Positions 8,620 to 17,361 of a stretch of 64,000 nt of DNA are shown one piece after another; the stretch's first letter is position 1, and each line of letters opens with the position of its first letter. The position numbers and the translations under genes were made by a program. The DNA lies in contig NZ_JAMQKC010000011.1 of assembly GCF_028416595.1 (NCBI RefSeq), forward strand, positions 1 to 64,000. Reading direction: 5' to 3'. The notes under the pieces were generated by a model. That model saw only the letters and a program-made list of their open reading frames with translations. It searched no databases and had not been told where the DNA came from. The DNA is from Aquibacillus salsiterrae (GTDB lineage Bacteria > Bacillota > Bacilli > Bacillales > Amphibacillaceae).

Positions 8620-9072
8620 TTGCTATTTCTGCTGTTTTCAGTTGTTGTCTTTACAGTAGTAACGATTATTGTACCAAAACGGATAAATAAGCAAGATTTA
8701 TATGCAGTTGCCTTATTCTCTATTATTATTGGATTTGTTGTTGATGTTACGTTAGATTTAAAATTTAATCTATATGGCTATTTCGAGCCAGGAGTTCAAT
8801 TTGCTGGATTTCTTCCTATTCTTGTACTTTTTCCCGCTTCTGGAATGCTCTTTATCAATTTTTTCCCATTTGCTAAATCACTTGGAATGAAGTCATTGTA
8901 TGTCATTTGTTGGACTATGCTTTGTTTAACTTACGAGTTTTTTTCTGTTAAATTAGGATACTTCTATCATAATAGCTGGACGTTCTTATATTCGGCATTT
9001 GTTTACCCGGTTCTTTTTTTTACACAATTAACACACCTCCACCTCTTCCGCCGTTACATAAGAAAAGCGTAA
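8620..9072 (+). CDS. CBO0543-like small polytopic membrane protein
   Basis: Four to five hydrophobic helices, with WT-x-L-C-L-TYEFFSVKLGYF near the end, as in the CBO0543-type family of unknown function found in Firmicutes. The frame is open from a TTG at 8557. The TTG at 8620 follows AAAAAGGAAGTGA with good spacing and starts right at the first membrane helix, so I prefer it (150 residues). The last residues, RKA plus stop, are encoded by the beginning of a dispersed repeat, so the native C-terminus may have been replaced. No function is known. Confidence 0.65.
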   Translation: MLFLLFSVVVFTVVTIIVPKRINKQDLYAVALFSIIIGFVVDVTLDLKFNLYGYFEPGVQFAGFLPILVLFPASGMLFINFFPFAKSLGMKSLYVICWTMLCLTYEFFSVKLGYFYHNSWTFLYSAFVYPVLFFTQLTHLHLFRRYIRKA

Positions 9073-9172
9073 GCGCCTTGCTAGACTAAGGCAGGCATAA
9101 GACAAGACCTGACGCGGCGCTCTTTGCCACATGGATTTTTTGCTTAAGACCTCAGGCGGGATAGGGGCTGGA
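9061..9172. repeat. Diverged full-length copy of the dispersed repeat
   Basis: AGAAAAGCGTAAGCGCC at the left, then GGCAGGCATAAGACAAG, GGCGCTCTTTGCCAC, CTTAAGACCTCAGGCGGGATAG and GGGGCTGGAG. Its first 12 bases provide the final codons and stop of the upstream membrane protein gene. Confidence 0.75.
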
Positions 9173-9226
9173 GTAACCTTTTATGGATTATTTTTTTTAA
9201 AAAAGTGAGGTTCATCGTTGTTTCCA

Positions 9227-9451
9227 TTAATCATCCTTAGAAGCACACCACATACAACTTCCACAAGCGAACCCAGGGTGCTTATGGGCAGTCTCTATTA
9301 ATGCTTCGTATCTCGTATCAAAATAAAGCCAACCACCATCGCGAAGAAAACCATAAATGCCTTTGTGCTTTGACTCTTTACTTGGAATAAAAATGCATGT
9401 ATTTTCATGAAGAGTAAGTTTTTTTGTTGGGAAATCTACATTCAACCACAT
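9227..9451 (-). CDS. Small protein with C-terminal CxxCxxC motif, function unknown
   Basis: 74 residues from ATG 9451, chosen because AAGGGAGAGAGG lies 4 bases upstream; a longer open frame reaches 9484. The body looks like a compact beta-rich fold, and the end carries CGSCMWC, a possible metal or redox site. It follows the DUF3895-like gene after 44 bases on the same strand, so the two are probably co-transcribed. I do not recognise the family. Confidence 0.6.
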   Translation of the reverse strand: MWLNVDFPTKKLTLHENTCIFIPSKESKHKGIYGFLRDGGWLYFDTRYEALIETAHKHPGFACGSCMWCASKDD

Positions 9452-9495
9452 AAACCTCTCTCCCTTAACTAGAATACACAGCAATTCTTATAAGT

Positions 9496-10473
9496 CTACC
9501 TTTCTACGTACCGATAAACGAGATCCTTGACTCCCTGTTTTTCTACTAACTCAACTAACCCTTGGGCCTCTAGATGCTTTAGAAAAATACATACATTAGC
9601 GTAAATCACTGGTGTGCCACTGGAATACCTTTCTTTGGTAGCCCCGTGATACTTGATTAAGTCCTCACACAGGTCACTAGCTTTAAAAATAGGAGATGTT
9701 AGGTTGTCTAAATAGACGAATACACCTAATTGCAGCTCTTGCTCTAAAGGTATATTTAATGTATATGCAGACTGCTTGTCTTGTTTAACCTCTGTTAACA
9801 TTTTTCGTTTCTGCTTCATTTCCTCCCTTCTCTTCTGTGCTTTCATTTCTTGTTCTTGTCTAATTATTTCCATTTGCTTTGTTCGCTGTTCGTGTAGATA
9901 CTTTGCCAATATCTTTTTTAAAAGCTGCACTTGTCTGCTTAGTAACGGAACATCGTAAGCCAGCTGTTGTTTGATGTCCTCTGGAATTTCCACGCTTTCT
10001 GGGATGCCAAAAATCCCTTCCTGAGCTAGCGTCCATCCGTTCGCAGCTTTCATTAACACTTCATCCATTTCATAGTCAATTTGCTCAATACCTTTTACGA
10101 TATCCCTTACTAATTGTGGTGAAATACTTGTATGCTCTTCAAAGTGAGTGATGCCAAACTTTTTCACTTCACCCGTTTCTAAATTTTGCAAAACATATTG
10201 GTAGCGTAATGGACGTCCACATTCACAGAACAACTGAGGATTTGCCCGCCACTCAGGTCCTGCGTCAATATAATCCATTAGCATCCATTTTTCAGCAACA
10301 TCTTCTATTTCTCCACCTGTAACGGCACTTGCCTTTTCTTTGGCAAGAACATTTGCAAAAATCGTTCTTCTTCCTCGTTTCAAGTAGTCATTTATGAATT
10401 TCTTCTGTTCTTCATCCAAATTGGAAAACAGTACGTCTCTTTCCTTTTGTGACAAGCGTTCTAATCGTTCCAT
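9496..10473 (-). CDS. DUF3895-like protein with CxCG site and coiled coil
   Basis: About 325 residues. The N-terminal part (to ~60) is helical. A segment near residues 75-115 has CECGRPLRYQY, a short Cys pair, then text resembling a nucleic-acid-related zinc site (ETGEVKKFGITHFEEHT). Residues ~185-245 form a charged coiled coil (QEQEMKAQKRREEMKQK). The C-terminal ~75 residues resemble the DUF3895 domain of Bacillus proteins, with a winged-helix-like look. Start ATG 10473 has AAGGAGGAG upstream. Function unknown; a role with DNA or RNA is a guess from the Cys site and the winged-helix-like end. Confidence 0.6.
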   Translation of the reverse strand: MERLERLSQKERDVLFSNLDEEQKKFINDYLKRGRRTIFANVLAKEKASAVTGGEIEDVAEKWMLMDYIDAGPEWRANPQLFCECGRPLRYQYVLQNLETGEVKKFGITHFEEHTSISPQLVRDIVKGIEQIDYEMDEVLMKAANGWTLAQEGIFGIPESVEIPEDIKQQLAYDVPLLSRQVQLLKKILAKYLHEQRTKQMEIIRQEQEMKAQKRREEMKQKRKMLTEVKQDKQSAYTLNIPLEQELQLGVFVYLDNLTSPIFKASDLCEDLIKYHGATKERYSSGTPVIYANVCIFLKHLEAQGLVELVEKQGVKDLVYRYVER

Positions 10474-10841
10474 CAAGCACTCCTCCTTAATTTAGCATCT
10501 GTGAAAGGTGTTCTGTCGATGATGGGGTATTCATCACTAAACAGCTTTTTTTAGAAAAGCGCAAGCCGCGCCTTGCCCACCCCCGGAGCTAGACAGTTTT
10601 TGGATTTTTTTATACTTTCTTTTCTTTTGAAAGAAGAGGCAGAATAGTTACTGCCTCTTCAAGGATGGTTCATTATACTTCTTGTAAGCTTCTATTATTT
10701 TACCAATTATTCCAACCGAAAGAGGTTGTTCAAAAAGTCACCAATAAGCTACGCATCTCTTCGTTGGCTTTTTGAACACGCACTTAAAGGAAATTGTAAA
10801 TTAAACCGATAAACTACATTTCTATCTTTTAGTCCACATCA
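10474..10841. other. Intergenic region with a repeat fragment and two hairpins
   Basis: No gene seen. It holds a truncated dispersed repeat (10553-10596, ending GGAGCTAGACAG). A hairpin GAAGAGGCAG/CTGCCTCTTC lies at 10633-10660. A longer hairpin (10728-10777) has arms GTTCAAAAAG and CTTTTTGAAC plus inner CCAA/TTGG. The first hairpin may terminate transcription of the neighbouring genes. Confidence 0.6.
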
Positions 10842-11477
10842 CTATTCCAAAGGTGTATACTTCCCAAAGTCTACAATTACCCCATCATCACGACTATAAT
10901 AATGAATGAGTTTAGGTTCGTCGAGTGAATTGTCAAGGCTTCCGAACCTAGCATCAAACCCACTCCAGCCGTTTAGACCATCCTCATCACTAAAGCTACT
11001 TTCAACGTACTGTTCCGCTAACGAATAGTCATTCCAGAACGAAACAGCAGAGTACTTTTCACTTGAAAATTCAATTGCAGCTCGCAATAAATACGGTTCT
11101 TGTTCTTTAAACTCGTCCGGTACATTGTCGATATAAACGACTGCATCGTAAGGAGGACGATCCATTTGGTTAGAAACAATGGTATATTTAAACTTTGGAA
11201 TTTCCATGACACTCGTAATCCGCTCGCTTAACAACTGGTTATTTTCTTCCATTTGCTGTACGGTAATTTTTAGTTCTTTTAAATTTTTTGATGTTTGTTT
11301 ATAGGAGTCAAGCTCCGCTGTTGTTTTACTTAACTGATTTCGCAATGAGATAATTTCTTCTTCCGTTTTGTTCAACTCGTTTGTTAATGCTTGATTTTCA
11401 GTTTCTAAATTATTTGAGCAACTAGTCAACAAAAATAGAAAAAGGACAGAACCAATGAATTTCTTCATGTTATACAT
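10842..11477 (-). CDS. Coiled-coil lipoprotein of unknown function
   Basis: 211 residues with a lipoprotein signal peptide (KKFIGSVLFLFLLTSC, lipobox LTSC with Cys20). A coiled coil follows over about residues 25-90 (leucine heptads, EEEIISLRNQL), then a globular C-terminal part. It is expected to be anchored to the outer face of the membrane. The RBS AAAGGAGAG is upstream; the ATG at 11477 is about 12 bases from it, and an ATG three codons later is also possible. No catalytic motif recognised. It stands alone between the DUF3895-like gene and the divergent GGDEF-EAL gene. Confidence 0.7.
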   Translation of the reverse strand: MYNMKKFIGSVLFLFLLTSCSNNLETENQALTNELNKTEEEIISLRNQLSKTTAELDSYKQTSKNLKELKITVQQMEENNQLLSERITSVMEIPKFKYTIVSNQMDRPPYDAVVYIDNVPDEFKEQEPYLLRAAIEFSSEKYSAVSFWNDYSLAEQYVESSFSDEDGLNGWSGFDARFGSLDNSLDEPKLIHYYSRDDGVIVDFGKYTPLE

Positions 11478-11760
11478 AAGATATAGACTCTCCTTTCCTA
11501 CCGAAACATACGTATGGATACCCTCTTGGTATATTTTAGCATTTTTTATATTTTGCTCAAGATACTTTCACTTTAAGTTAAAAGAAAAGGGCAAGTTGCA
11601 CTCTGCTCATTCGTCCTTTACGTTCAGGTGAAACATGATACGCGTTTAGTGCAGGCTTGTGGTGTTTGATTTGATTCCATATCACAACAACTACCAACAC
11701 ACGGCTCTAACCTTTTACCACAAATATGGATACCAAATAGTACCAAAGTAATATATAATA
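11478..11760. other. Intergenic region upstream of the GGDEF-EAL leader
   Basis: About 280 bases between divergent genes. It holds the promoters of both but shows no clear repeat or ORF. TATAATAGAC at 11753-11762 could be a -10 element for the plus-strand transcript. Confidence 0.4.
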
Positions 11761-11852
11761 GACAAAGGCTGATTATTTACATGAAGATACAGGCCTATAG
11801 CTATTAATTGCGATGGTCACTCGGCTACCAAAGGAAAAATCGTTCCCCTTTG
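11761..11852 (+). ncRNA. Possible degenerate c-di-GMP-I (GEMM)-like leader
   Basis: The 3' half, ATACAGGCCTATAGC (11787-11801) and GATGGTCACTCGGCTACC (11812-11829), follows the order and wording of the 3' half of GEMM-I aptamers (CCTA, then AUGG..GCC.GG.UACC). The 5' half is short and lacks a clear GACGCAAAGC block, so this is a diverged or broken copy at best. It is followed by a hairpin (CCAAAGG...CCTTTGG, 11828-11852) and ends 34 bases before a GGDEF-EAL start codon, the place where such a switch would act. Confidence 0.35.
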
Positions 11853-11885
11853 GACATCTTCTTCACCTGAATATGGAGGTATTCC

Positions 11886-14219
11886 GTGTTAAAATCAATT
11901 CAACAACGTTGCCTATTGATTATTGGTTTACATACATTTTTATATTATCTCTATTTGTACCTGACAAAAGATAACGAGAAAATTTTATTAGTTGGTTCTG
12001 ATGTATTTGTTTTGGTCGCAGCATTGCTAAGCTTTGTATGGTTATACAAACGATTTTTAAAAACGAATGATCGTTTTAAATATTTTTGGCTCGTTTTAAG
12101 CATCGGGACTGGATGTTCGGTCATTGCGCAAGTCATCTGTCTTTATTATCGACTTTTTCTTAATACCTACCTTCCTTACCCGAGCCTTGCTGATGCAGCC
12201 TGGTTACTACAATCGTTTTTATTTGTTGTTGCCTTAGTAATTAAAAAGAGATTGTTAGAAAGTTATTATCCGGTGACTCGTTTCTTATTTAACATTTTAA
12301 TCATTATAACCGTTGCAGTCACACTTAGCTGGAAATACTTAATCGGGCCAGGATTCTCTTCTTCAACTGATTCTATCCTGACAATTGTTGTGTCAATGTC
12401 CTATCCAATCCTTAATTTAGTTGTTTTATCTGCATCTATTAGTTTATATTTTATTGCACAACACTCAATAAATAAGACTGTACTCTCCTTACTTACAATT
12501 AGTTTTTTTGCACAAATTGTCGCTGATTCAGTCTATATTTTTACATTCATGGATAGTATTATTGTTGATCACGGGATTTGGGTTATGCCGCTATGGTCGC
12601 TGTCCTTATTTTTAATAGGATTTGCTGGCAATCAGGTAAGTCAATCCCAATCGTTAAAGTCAAATCAGCTACATATGATTGATCGGAGTAATCTTGTCAC
12701 AAACATTAGTATTGTCATCCTATTTATCCTTGTCATCACCTTTAACCCAACCATGACTGAAATCGATGTTGGCTTTCTCGTAACATTTTTTCTACTTTTT
12801 ATTAAACAGATTATTACTCTATCAGAAAATGAGAAGCTTTCTCTTGGATTAGAACAAAAAATTACCGAACGAACAGCAGAGCTGCACACGACCTTAGAAA
12901 GAATGGAGAGAATGGCCAATTTTGATCCGTTAACAAAACTGCCGAATCGAAACGTGATAATTAATTTTTTAGAAGATAAATTTCGGAAACAGGAACAAGA
13001 AAAACTTGCTGTTATGTTTATTGACTTAGATCATTTCAAAACGGTTAACGATACAATGGGACATGAAGCTGGTGACTTCTTACTTGTTGATGTATCGAAG
13101 CGACTAACAAATAGTGTTCGGACCAATGATATTGTAGCACGCCAAGGTGGCGATGAATTTATTATTCTTGTTGACAATGTTGACTACGAGGAAACAAAGC
13201 GGATTGCCGAACGGATTGTCGATAGCTTTGACTCCCCTTTTTTGTTACGAGGGAATGAGTTTTATACAACACCGAGCATTGGAATTAGTATATATCCTGA
13301 TGATGCAACAAATAAAGATGATTTGATTAAAGCTGCTGATAATGCCATGTATCAATCAAAGGAAATTGGCAAAAACACCTACCAGTTCTATGGCGATATA
13401 TCGACTACGTTAAGCCGTCAGTTAGCTATTGAAAGTGGACTTAGATATGCATTAGAGAACCATCAAATGCATCTAGAATTCCAGCCTCAAATAGATTTAA
13501 AAACAAGAAACATAGTTGGAATTGAAGCATTGTTAAGGTGGGAGCATCCACTGCTTGGCAACATTACTCCGGAAGAATTTATTCCGATTGCGGAGAACAC
13601 GGGACTAATTTATAAAATTGGCAAGTGGGTACTTCGAACAGCGTGTGCGCACAACAAAGCTTGGCAATTAAATGGATACCCACCGATTACAATTGCTGTC
13701 AATTTGTCGCCATTGCAATTCAAGGATCCGAACTTTGTAAGCGATGTTGATAATATTCTACTAGAAACAGAGCTAGCGCCACAGTACCTAGAATTGGAAA
13801 TTACCGAACGACATATGCAAAACATTGACCTGTCAAGACAAGTAATTACTACACTCAAGGATTTAGGAGTATCTATTTCGATTGATGATTTTGGAACTGG
13901 TTATTCGTCTCTATCTGTTTTACACCAATTACCAATTGACCGTATGAAAATCGACCAGGCCTTTATTAATGATTTTCATAAAAATGAAAAGACTAGTGGA
14001 TTGGTTAAAACCATTACGGAAATGGGCCGTAACTTAAATTTCGAACTAGTTGCTGAAGGTATTGAAAGCGAAGAGCAAGTTACAATTTTAAAAGAATATG
14101 GTTGTCATATTGGTCAGGGGTATTTATTTAGTTACCCGCTGAAGTTAAATCAAGTAGAGCAATTATTTAACAAGTACTATTCATTACAAGAAAAGCACAG
14201 GGAGTCTTCCAGCCCATGA
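11886..14219 (+). CDS. Membrane-anchored GGDEF-EAL protein (cyclic di-GMP turnover)
   Basis: 777 residues. The N-terminal ~310 residues form about eight to ten membrane helices. A short coiled coil (315-345) joins a GGDEF domain (~345-503) and an EAL domain (~510-760). GGDEF is canonical (GGDEF at 421-425) with an intact inhibitory I-site RTND at 412-415. EAL is intact (EAL 547-549, DDFGTGYSSL 667-676, KID 688-690, AEGIE 723-727). Both synthesis (two GTP to c-di-GMP) and hydrolysis (to pGpG) are therefore possible; which dominates cannot be read. GTG start at 11886 with GGAGGT upstream. Preceded by a structured leader that may sense c-di-GMP, and followed by a 52-bp hairpin array. Confidence 0.92.
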   Translation: MLKSIQQRCLLIIGLHTFLYYLYLYLTKDNEKILLVGSDVFVLVAALLSFVWLYKRFLKTNDRFKYFWLVLSIGTGCSVIAQVICLYYRLFLNTYLPYPSLADAAWLLQSFLFVVALVIKKRLLESYYPVTRFLFNILIIITVAVTLSWKYLIGPGFSSSTDSILTIVVSMSYPILNLVVLSASISLYFIAQHSINKTVLSLLTISFFAQIVADSVYIFTFMDSIIVDHGIWVMPLWSLSLFLIGFAGNQVSQSQSLKSNQLHMIDRSNLVTNISIVILFILVITFNPTMTEIDVGFLVTFFLLFIKQIITLSENEKLSLGLEQKITERTAELHTTLERMERMANFDPLTKLPNRNVIINFLEDKFRKQEQEKLAVMFIDLDHFKTVNDTMGHEAGDFLLVDVSKRLTNSVRTNDIVARQGGDEFIILVDNVDYEETKRIAERIVDSFDSPFLLRGNEFYTTPSIGISIYPDDATNKDDLIKAADNAMYQSKEIGKNTYQFYGDISTTLSRQLAIESGLRYALENHQMHLEFQPQIDLKTRNIVGIEALLRWEHPLLGNITPEEFIPIAENTGLIYKIGKWVLRTACAHNKAWQLNGYPPITIAVNLSPLQFKDPNFVSDVDNILLETELAPQYLELEITERHMQNIDLSRQVITTLKDLGVSISIDDFGTGYSSLSVLHQLPIDRMKIDQAFINDFHKNEKTSGLVKTITEMGRNLNFELVAEGIESEEQVTILKEYGCHIGQGYLFSYPLKLNQVEQLFNKYYSLQEKHRESSSP

Positions 14220-14276
14220 CAAGCTTAAGCAAAAAGTAATCTATGTGGCGCTCTTTGCCAGATAGATTATTTTTTG
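14215..14276. repeat. Fragment of the dispersed repeat
   Basis: CATGACAAGCTTAAGC, GGCGCTCTTTGCCA and the following T-rich stretch match the centre of the copy at 61588-61710. It starts at the end of the GGDEF-EAL gene. Confidence 0.6.
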
Positions 14277-14655
14277 CTGTCCGAATTAGGGCTTCATTCG
14301 GACTCTGGTTGCCGGGTTTTCGATTTCTCTGTCCGAATTGGGGCTTCATTCGGACTCTGGTTGCTGGGTTTTCGATTTCTCTGTCCGAATTAGGGCTTCA
14401 TTCGGACTCTGGTTGCTGGGTTTTCGATTTCTCTGTCCGAATTAGGGCTTCATTCGGACTCTGGTTGCTGGGTTTTCGATTTCTCTGTCCGAATTGAGGC
14501 TTCATTCGGACTCAGGTTGCTGGGTTTTCGTCTTCTCTGTCCGAATTAGGGCTTCATTCGGACTCTGGTTGCTGGGTTTTCGATTTCTCTGTCCGAATTG
14601 GGGCTTCATTCGGACTCTGGTTGCTGGGTTTTCGATTTCTCTGTCCGAATTGTAG
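14277..14655. repeat. 52-bp tandem array, seven full copies plus a partial, each with a hairpin
   Basis: Units begin at 14277, 14329, 14381, 14433, 14485, 14537 and 14589, with a partial one at 14641. Each has GTCCGAAT, a 9-base loop, ATTCGGAC, and then a spacer ending CTGGGTTTTCGATTTCT. The 8-bp arms can form a hairpin in either strand. Units are identical apart from single-base changes (GGGG/TAGG/GAGG in the loop, CCGGG/CTGGG). As 52 is not a multiple of three, any ORF through it changes frame every unit. The same hairpin appears once at 45709-45733. Confidence 0.95.
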
Positions 14656-14712
14656 GGATGCTCAGCAGATCAACTAATCGGATCCTCATTCCACTAATTG
14701 AATTTTATATTT

Positions 14713-14780
14713 GGGACAAGTACCCTGTCCCCTTGTCCCTTCCCCTTGTCCCTTCTCCCCTTGTCCCTCCCTTGTCCCTT
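14713..14780. repeat. Low-complexity CCCTTGTC/GGGACA tract
   Basis: GGGACAAG followed by about six imperfect repeats of CCCTTGTC with variable C/T spacing. It directly precedes the stop codon of the MATE gene on the other strand. The first GGGACAAG can pair with any of the CTTGTCCC units, so it can form alternative hairpins and may act as terminator for the MATE gene. A related GGGACAGG/CCTGTCCC hairpin lies at 35534-35585. Confidence 0.7.
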
Positions 14781-16173
14781 ATATCAGTTTGTGGGCATAC
14801 CATTTTTGGCCGTTGAATCGTTTAGTGAAAATGATACCCCGAACTGCCCATTCGACAATCATCGCTACCCAGACACCGATAATTCCAAATCCTAACGTAA
14901 TGCCCAGTACATATCCAATCACGACACGGACGATCCACATCGACAACAACGACGCAACAGAGATAAAGGTTGAATCCCCTGCCGCTCTTAATGCAGACGG
15001 CATAAGGAAACTATGTGACCATAACAGTGGCTGAGCAATTGCTGAGATCATTACTAAAATAAAGATTGTTGGGACAATTTCATCTGGCGCTCGGAATAAA
15101 TTCATCATTAATGGGAAGAAAGGTAAAACAATGATTGCAGTCAAAACAAACAAGATGGATGATAGCTTCATAAACGACTTCGTGAATTTCCGGGCATCCT
15201 CACTATTTTTTTGACCAATGCTTTGCCCTACCACCGTGACAATCGTGACGCCTAATGAATTTGGACCAATCTGCAGCACCATTGCAATTGCATTGACAAT
15301 CGCATAGGACGTTAGTGCAAGCGTCCCTAGCTCGACGATGAACGTTTGCGTTAACAATTTTCCTCCGTTAAAAAAAATCTGTTCGGCGGCAAATGGCAAG
15401 CCAATAAACATAACCTTTTTTATGATGGAAAAATCAAGACGAAGAGCATCTTTCACTTTTAGACGAATAGTTTCATTTATTTTTATCATATAGAATAGTG
15501 ATGCGGCCATGCCAAGCAGCCTTGCTAATAGGGTAGCAATTACGAGGCCTGTCACACCAAGATGAAAAACAGTAATAAATAAGACGTTTAAGATTGTGTT
15601 TGTTAAATTCATAATTAGTGACAGGTTCAAGCATGGCTTCGTTTCCCCTATCCCGCGCAATGCTCCAGAAACAGCCTGGAATACCCCGATAAATGGATAC
15701 GATATACTGCTCCCAATCAAGTAAACCCGGGCAAGCTCTAATACTTCTGGGTCTGCTTCGCCAAACAATACTGTTAATAAAGGTTTATGAAAAATAATGA
15801 CGAGAATGGCTAATAGCACTGAAATAAGTGTTGTGGCTGAGATTGCCTGTGTCGCTGTTTTCGAGACCATTACTTTATTTCCGCTCCCTTTGTACTGGGC
15901 AATAATGACTGTCCCACCAGTGGAAACAGCAATAAATACAAAAATCAAAAATATATTTAACGAATCTACCATACTTACTGCACTAACAGAAGCAACTCCA
16001 GCCGAACTAATCATTGCGGTATTAAAAAAGCTCATGAAAATTAAAAAGGCTTGGTCGACAAACACAGGAATAAAAATCGAAATCATTTGTTTCACATGCA
16101 TCGTTTTGCCTGTAAAATGTTGATCCAGCCAATTCCCGATACGCTCTTTTGTTCTTACTAATCGATTTACCAT
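14779..16173 (-). CDS. MATE-family efflux transporter
   Basis: 464 residues with about twelve membrane helices in two similar halves. It is typical of the multidrug and toxin extrusion family, which exports cationic or metabolite substrates in exchange for H+ or Na+. The N-terminal stretch before the first helix is unusually long and basic (RLVRTKERIGNW). The pattern matches the DinF/NorM-like group of Firmicutes with no further specificity. AAGAAGAG is a fair RBS before the ATG. The gene converges on the GGDEF-EAL gene across the repeat-rich region. Substrate unknown. Confidence 0.85.
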   Translation of the reverse strand: MVNRLVRTKERIGNWLDQHFTGKTMHVKQMISIFIPVFVDQAFLIFMSFFNTAMISSAGVASVSAVSMVDSLNIFLIFVFIAVSTGGTVIIAQYKGSGNKVMVSKTATQAISATTLISVLLAILVIIFHKPLLTVLFGEADPEVLELARVYLIGSSISYPFIGVFQAVSGALRGIGETKPCLNLSLIMNLTNTILNVLFITVFHLGVTGLVIATLLARLLGMAASLFYMIKINETIRLKVKDALRLDFSIIKKVMFIGLPFAAEQIFFNGGKLLTQTFIVELGTLALTSYAIVNAIAMVLQIGPNSLGVTIVTVVGQSIGQKNSEDARKFTKSFMKLSSILFVLTAIIVLPFFPLMMNLFRAPDEIVPTIFILVMISAIAQPLLWSHSFLMPSALRAAGDSTFISVASLLSMWIVRVVIGYVLGITLGFGIIGVWVAMIVEWAVRGIIFTKRFNGQKWYAHKLI

Positions 16174-16409
16174 TAGGCAACTCTTCTTTTTATTTAATTT
16201 TTAAGAAAATGAATACATGTTATTATAGCACTTATGTATCGAATGAGATGAAAAAATTAAGTGTCAATCGCGCCATTTACATTAAACCTATAGCACTCAG
16301 TACTAGTTTCGAGTAAAATAAGACACATCGGCAAATTAAAGGATTCTCTGTACAACTTAGAGGGCTTTTGAAACTGCGGCTTACCATTCAAAAAGGATGT
16401 TTATTACAT

Positions 16410-17291
16410 ATGGGAATACTGTTGTTATTACTCAGCACATTAATGTGGAGCTTTGTCGGAATCCTTGTTAAGGCAACTTCATTTTCTATTGACAGCTACA
16501 CAATTACTTTTTTACGGTTTGCAATCGGTGTCATTTTCTTACTTTTATTTTTATTTTTAAGTGGACGGAAACTAAATATATCCTGGAAGTCAAAATGGAT
16601 CTGGTTCGGGGCACTCGGAAAAATAGTAAACTATTTATTTGAAAACTACGGGGTATCGGTTGGGTATGCGTATGAACAAATTTTGGTTTCACCGTTTTTA
16701 ACGATTTTTATGCTTCTACTTTCTATTTTTTACTTTAAAGAAAGGGCAACTTTATGGGCATGGATATCGGCTACCCTTTGTATATTAGGTGTCATAATAA
16801 TTAGCTGGAATGGAATGCCTATAAGCCAGTTACTCGAATTCGATTTATTTTTAACATTAGTGTTTGCCTTGTCTGCATTCGGTGCTAGCTTTCATTTCAT
16901 GGCGCAAAAAGTGTTAATTGATAAAATGGGCGCCATCGATATGAATTTATCTATCTTTTTATGGTGTAGTCTGTTGACGACACTCCCCCTTCCTACTCAA
17001 TTTACTTACAGTGGGGAAATGTCTGGCGTAACAGTCATTGCCATTACAGGGTTAGGCTTAATAACAGGTATAAGTTTCATTATCTATTCGAAAGCATTAC
17101 AGCGTGTTTCTTTTTTGGTAGCAGGCATTCTAGTAAACACTAGTGTCCTGTTCACACTACTTTGGTCCTGGTTATTTTACAACGAACCCATCACCTTGTA
17201 TGTCATCTTAGGCTCAGTTTTATTCTTAATAGGGATGAGCCTTCTAAGCATCCCACAACCAAGAAGAGCAAAGTATAAAAGCACTGCTTAA
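16410..17291 (+). CDS. EamA-type DMT family transporter
   Basis: Ten membrane helices in two EamA repeats, about 293 residues, typical of the drug/metabolite transporter superfamily (often amino-acid or metabolite exporters). A TTG at 16368 opens the frame, but the ATG at 16410 has AAAAAGGATG upstream and starts at the first helix, so I chose it. It is divergent from the MATE gene and converges on sirB across a strong terminator. Substrate cannot be read. Confidence 0.8.
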   Translation: MGILLLLLSTLMWSFVGILVKATSFSIDSYTITFLRFAIGVIFLLLFLFLSGRKLNISWKSKWIWFGALGKIVNYLFENYGVSVGYAYEQILVSPFLTIFMLLLSIFYFKERATLWAWISATLCILGVIIISWNGMPISQLLEFDLFLTLVFALSAFGASFHFMAQKVLIDKMGAIDMNLSIFLWCSLLTTLPLPTQFTYSGEMSGVTVIAITGLGLITGISFIIYSKALQRVSFLVAGILVNTSVLFTLLWSWLFYNEPITLYVILGSVLFLIGMSLLSIPQPRRAKYKSTA

Positions 17292-17325
17292 AAGATTTAT
17301 TGGCATCAAAACATGTAAATTCAAT

Positions 17326-17361
17326 AAACCAGATGGACGTGTACATAAGTCCATCTGGTTT
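17326..17361. terminator. Bidirectional terminator between the DMT transporter and sirB
   Basis: 13-bp stem AAACCAGATGGAC (17326-17338) / GTCCATCTGGTTT (17349-17361) with a 10-base loop. The arms end in short A/T runs on both sides. The right arm overlaps the sirB stop codon. Confidence 0.85.

Noticed and set aside
14277-14655. CRISPR array
   Set aside because: The units are contiguous and near-identical without variable spacers; no cas genes occur in the window.
14243-14816. Overlapping ORFs of Phe/Leu/Trp-rich proteins over the 52-bp array
   Set aside because: Unit length 52 shifts the frame each repeat, there is no RBS, and the composition simply reflects the repeat.
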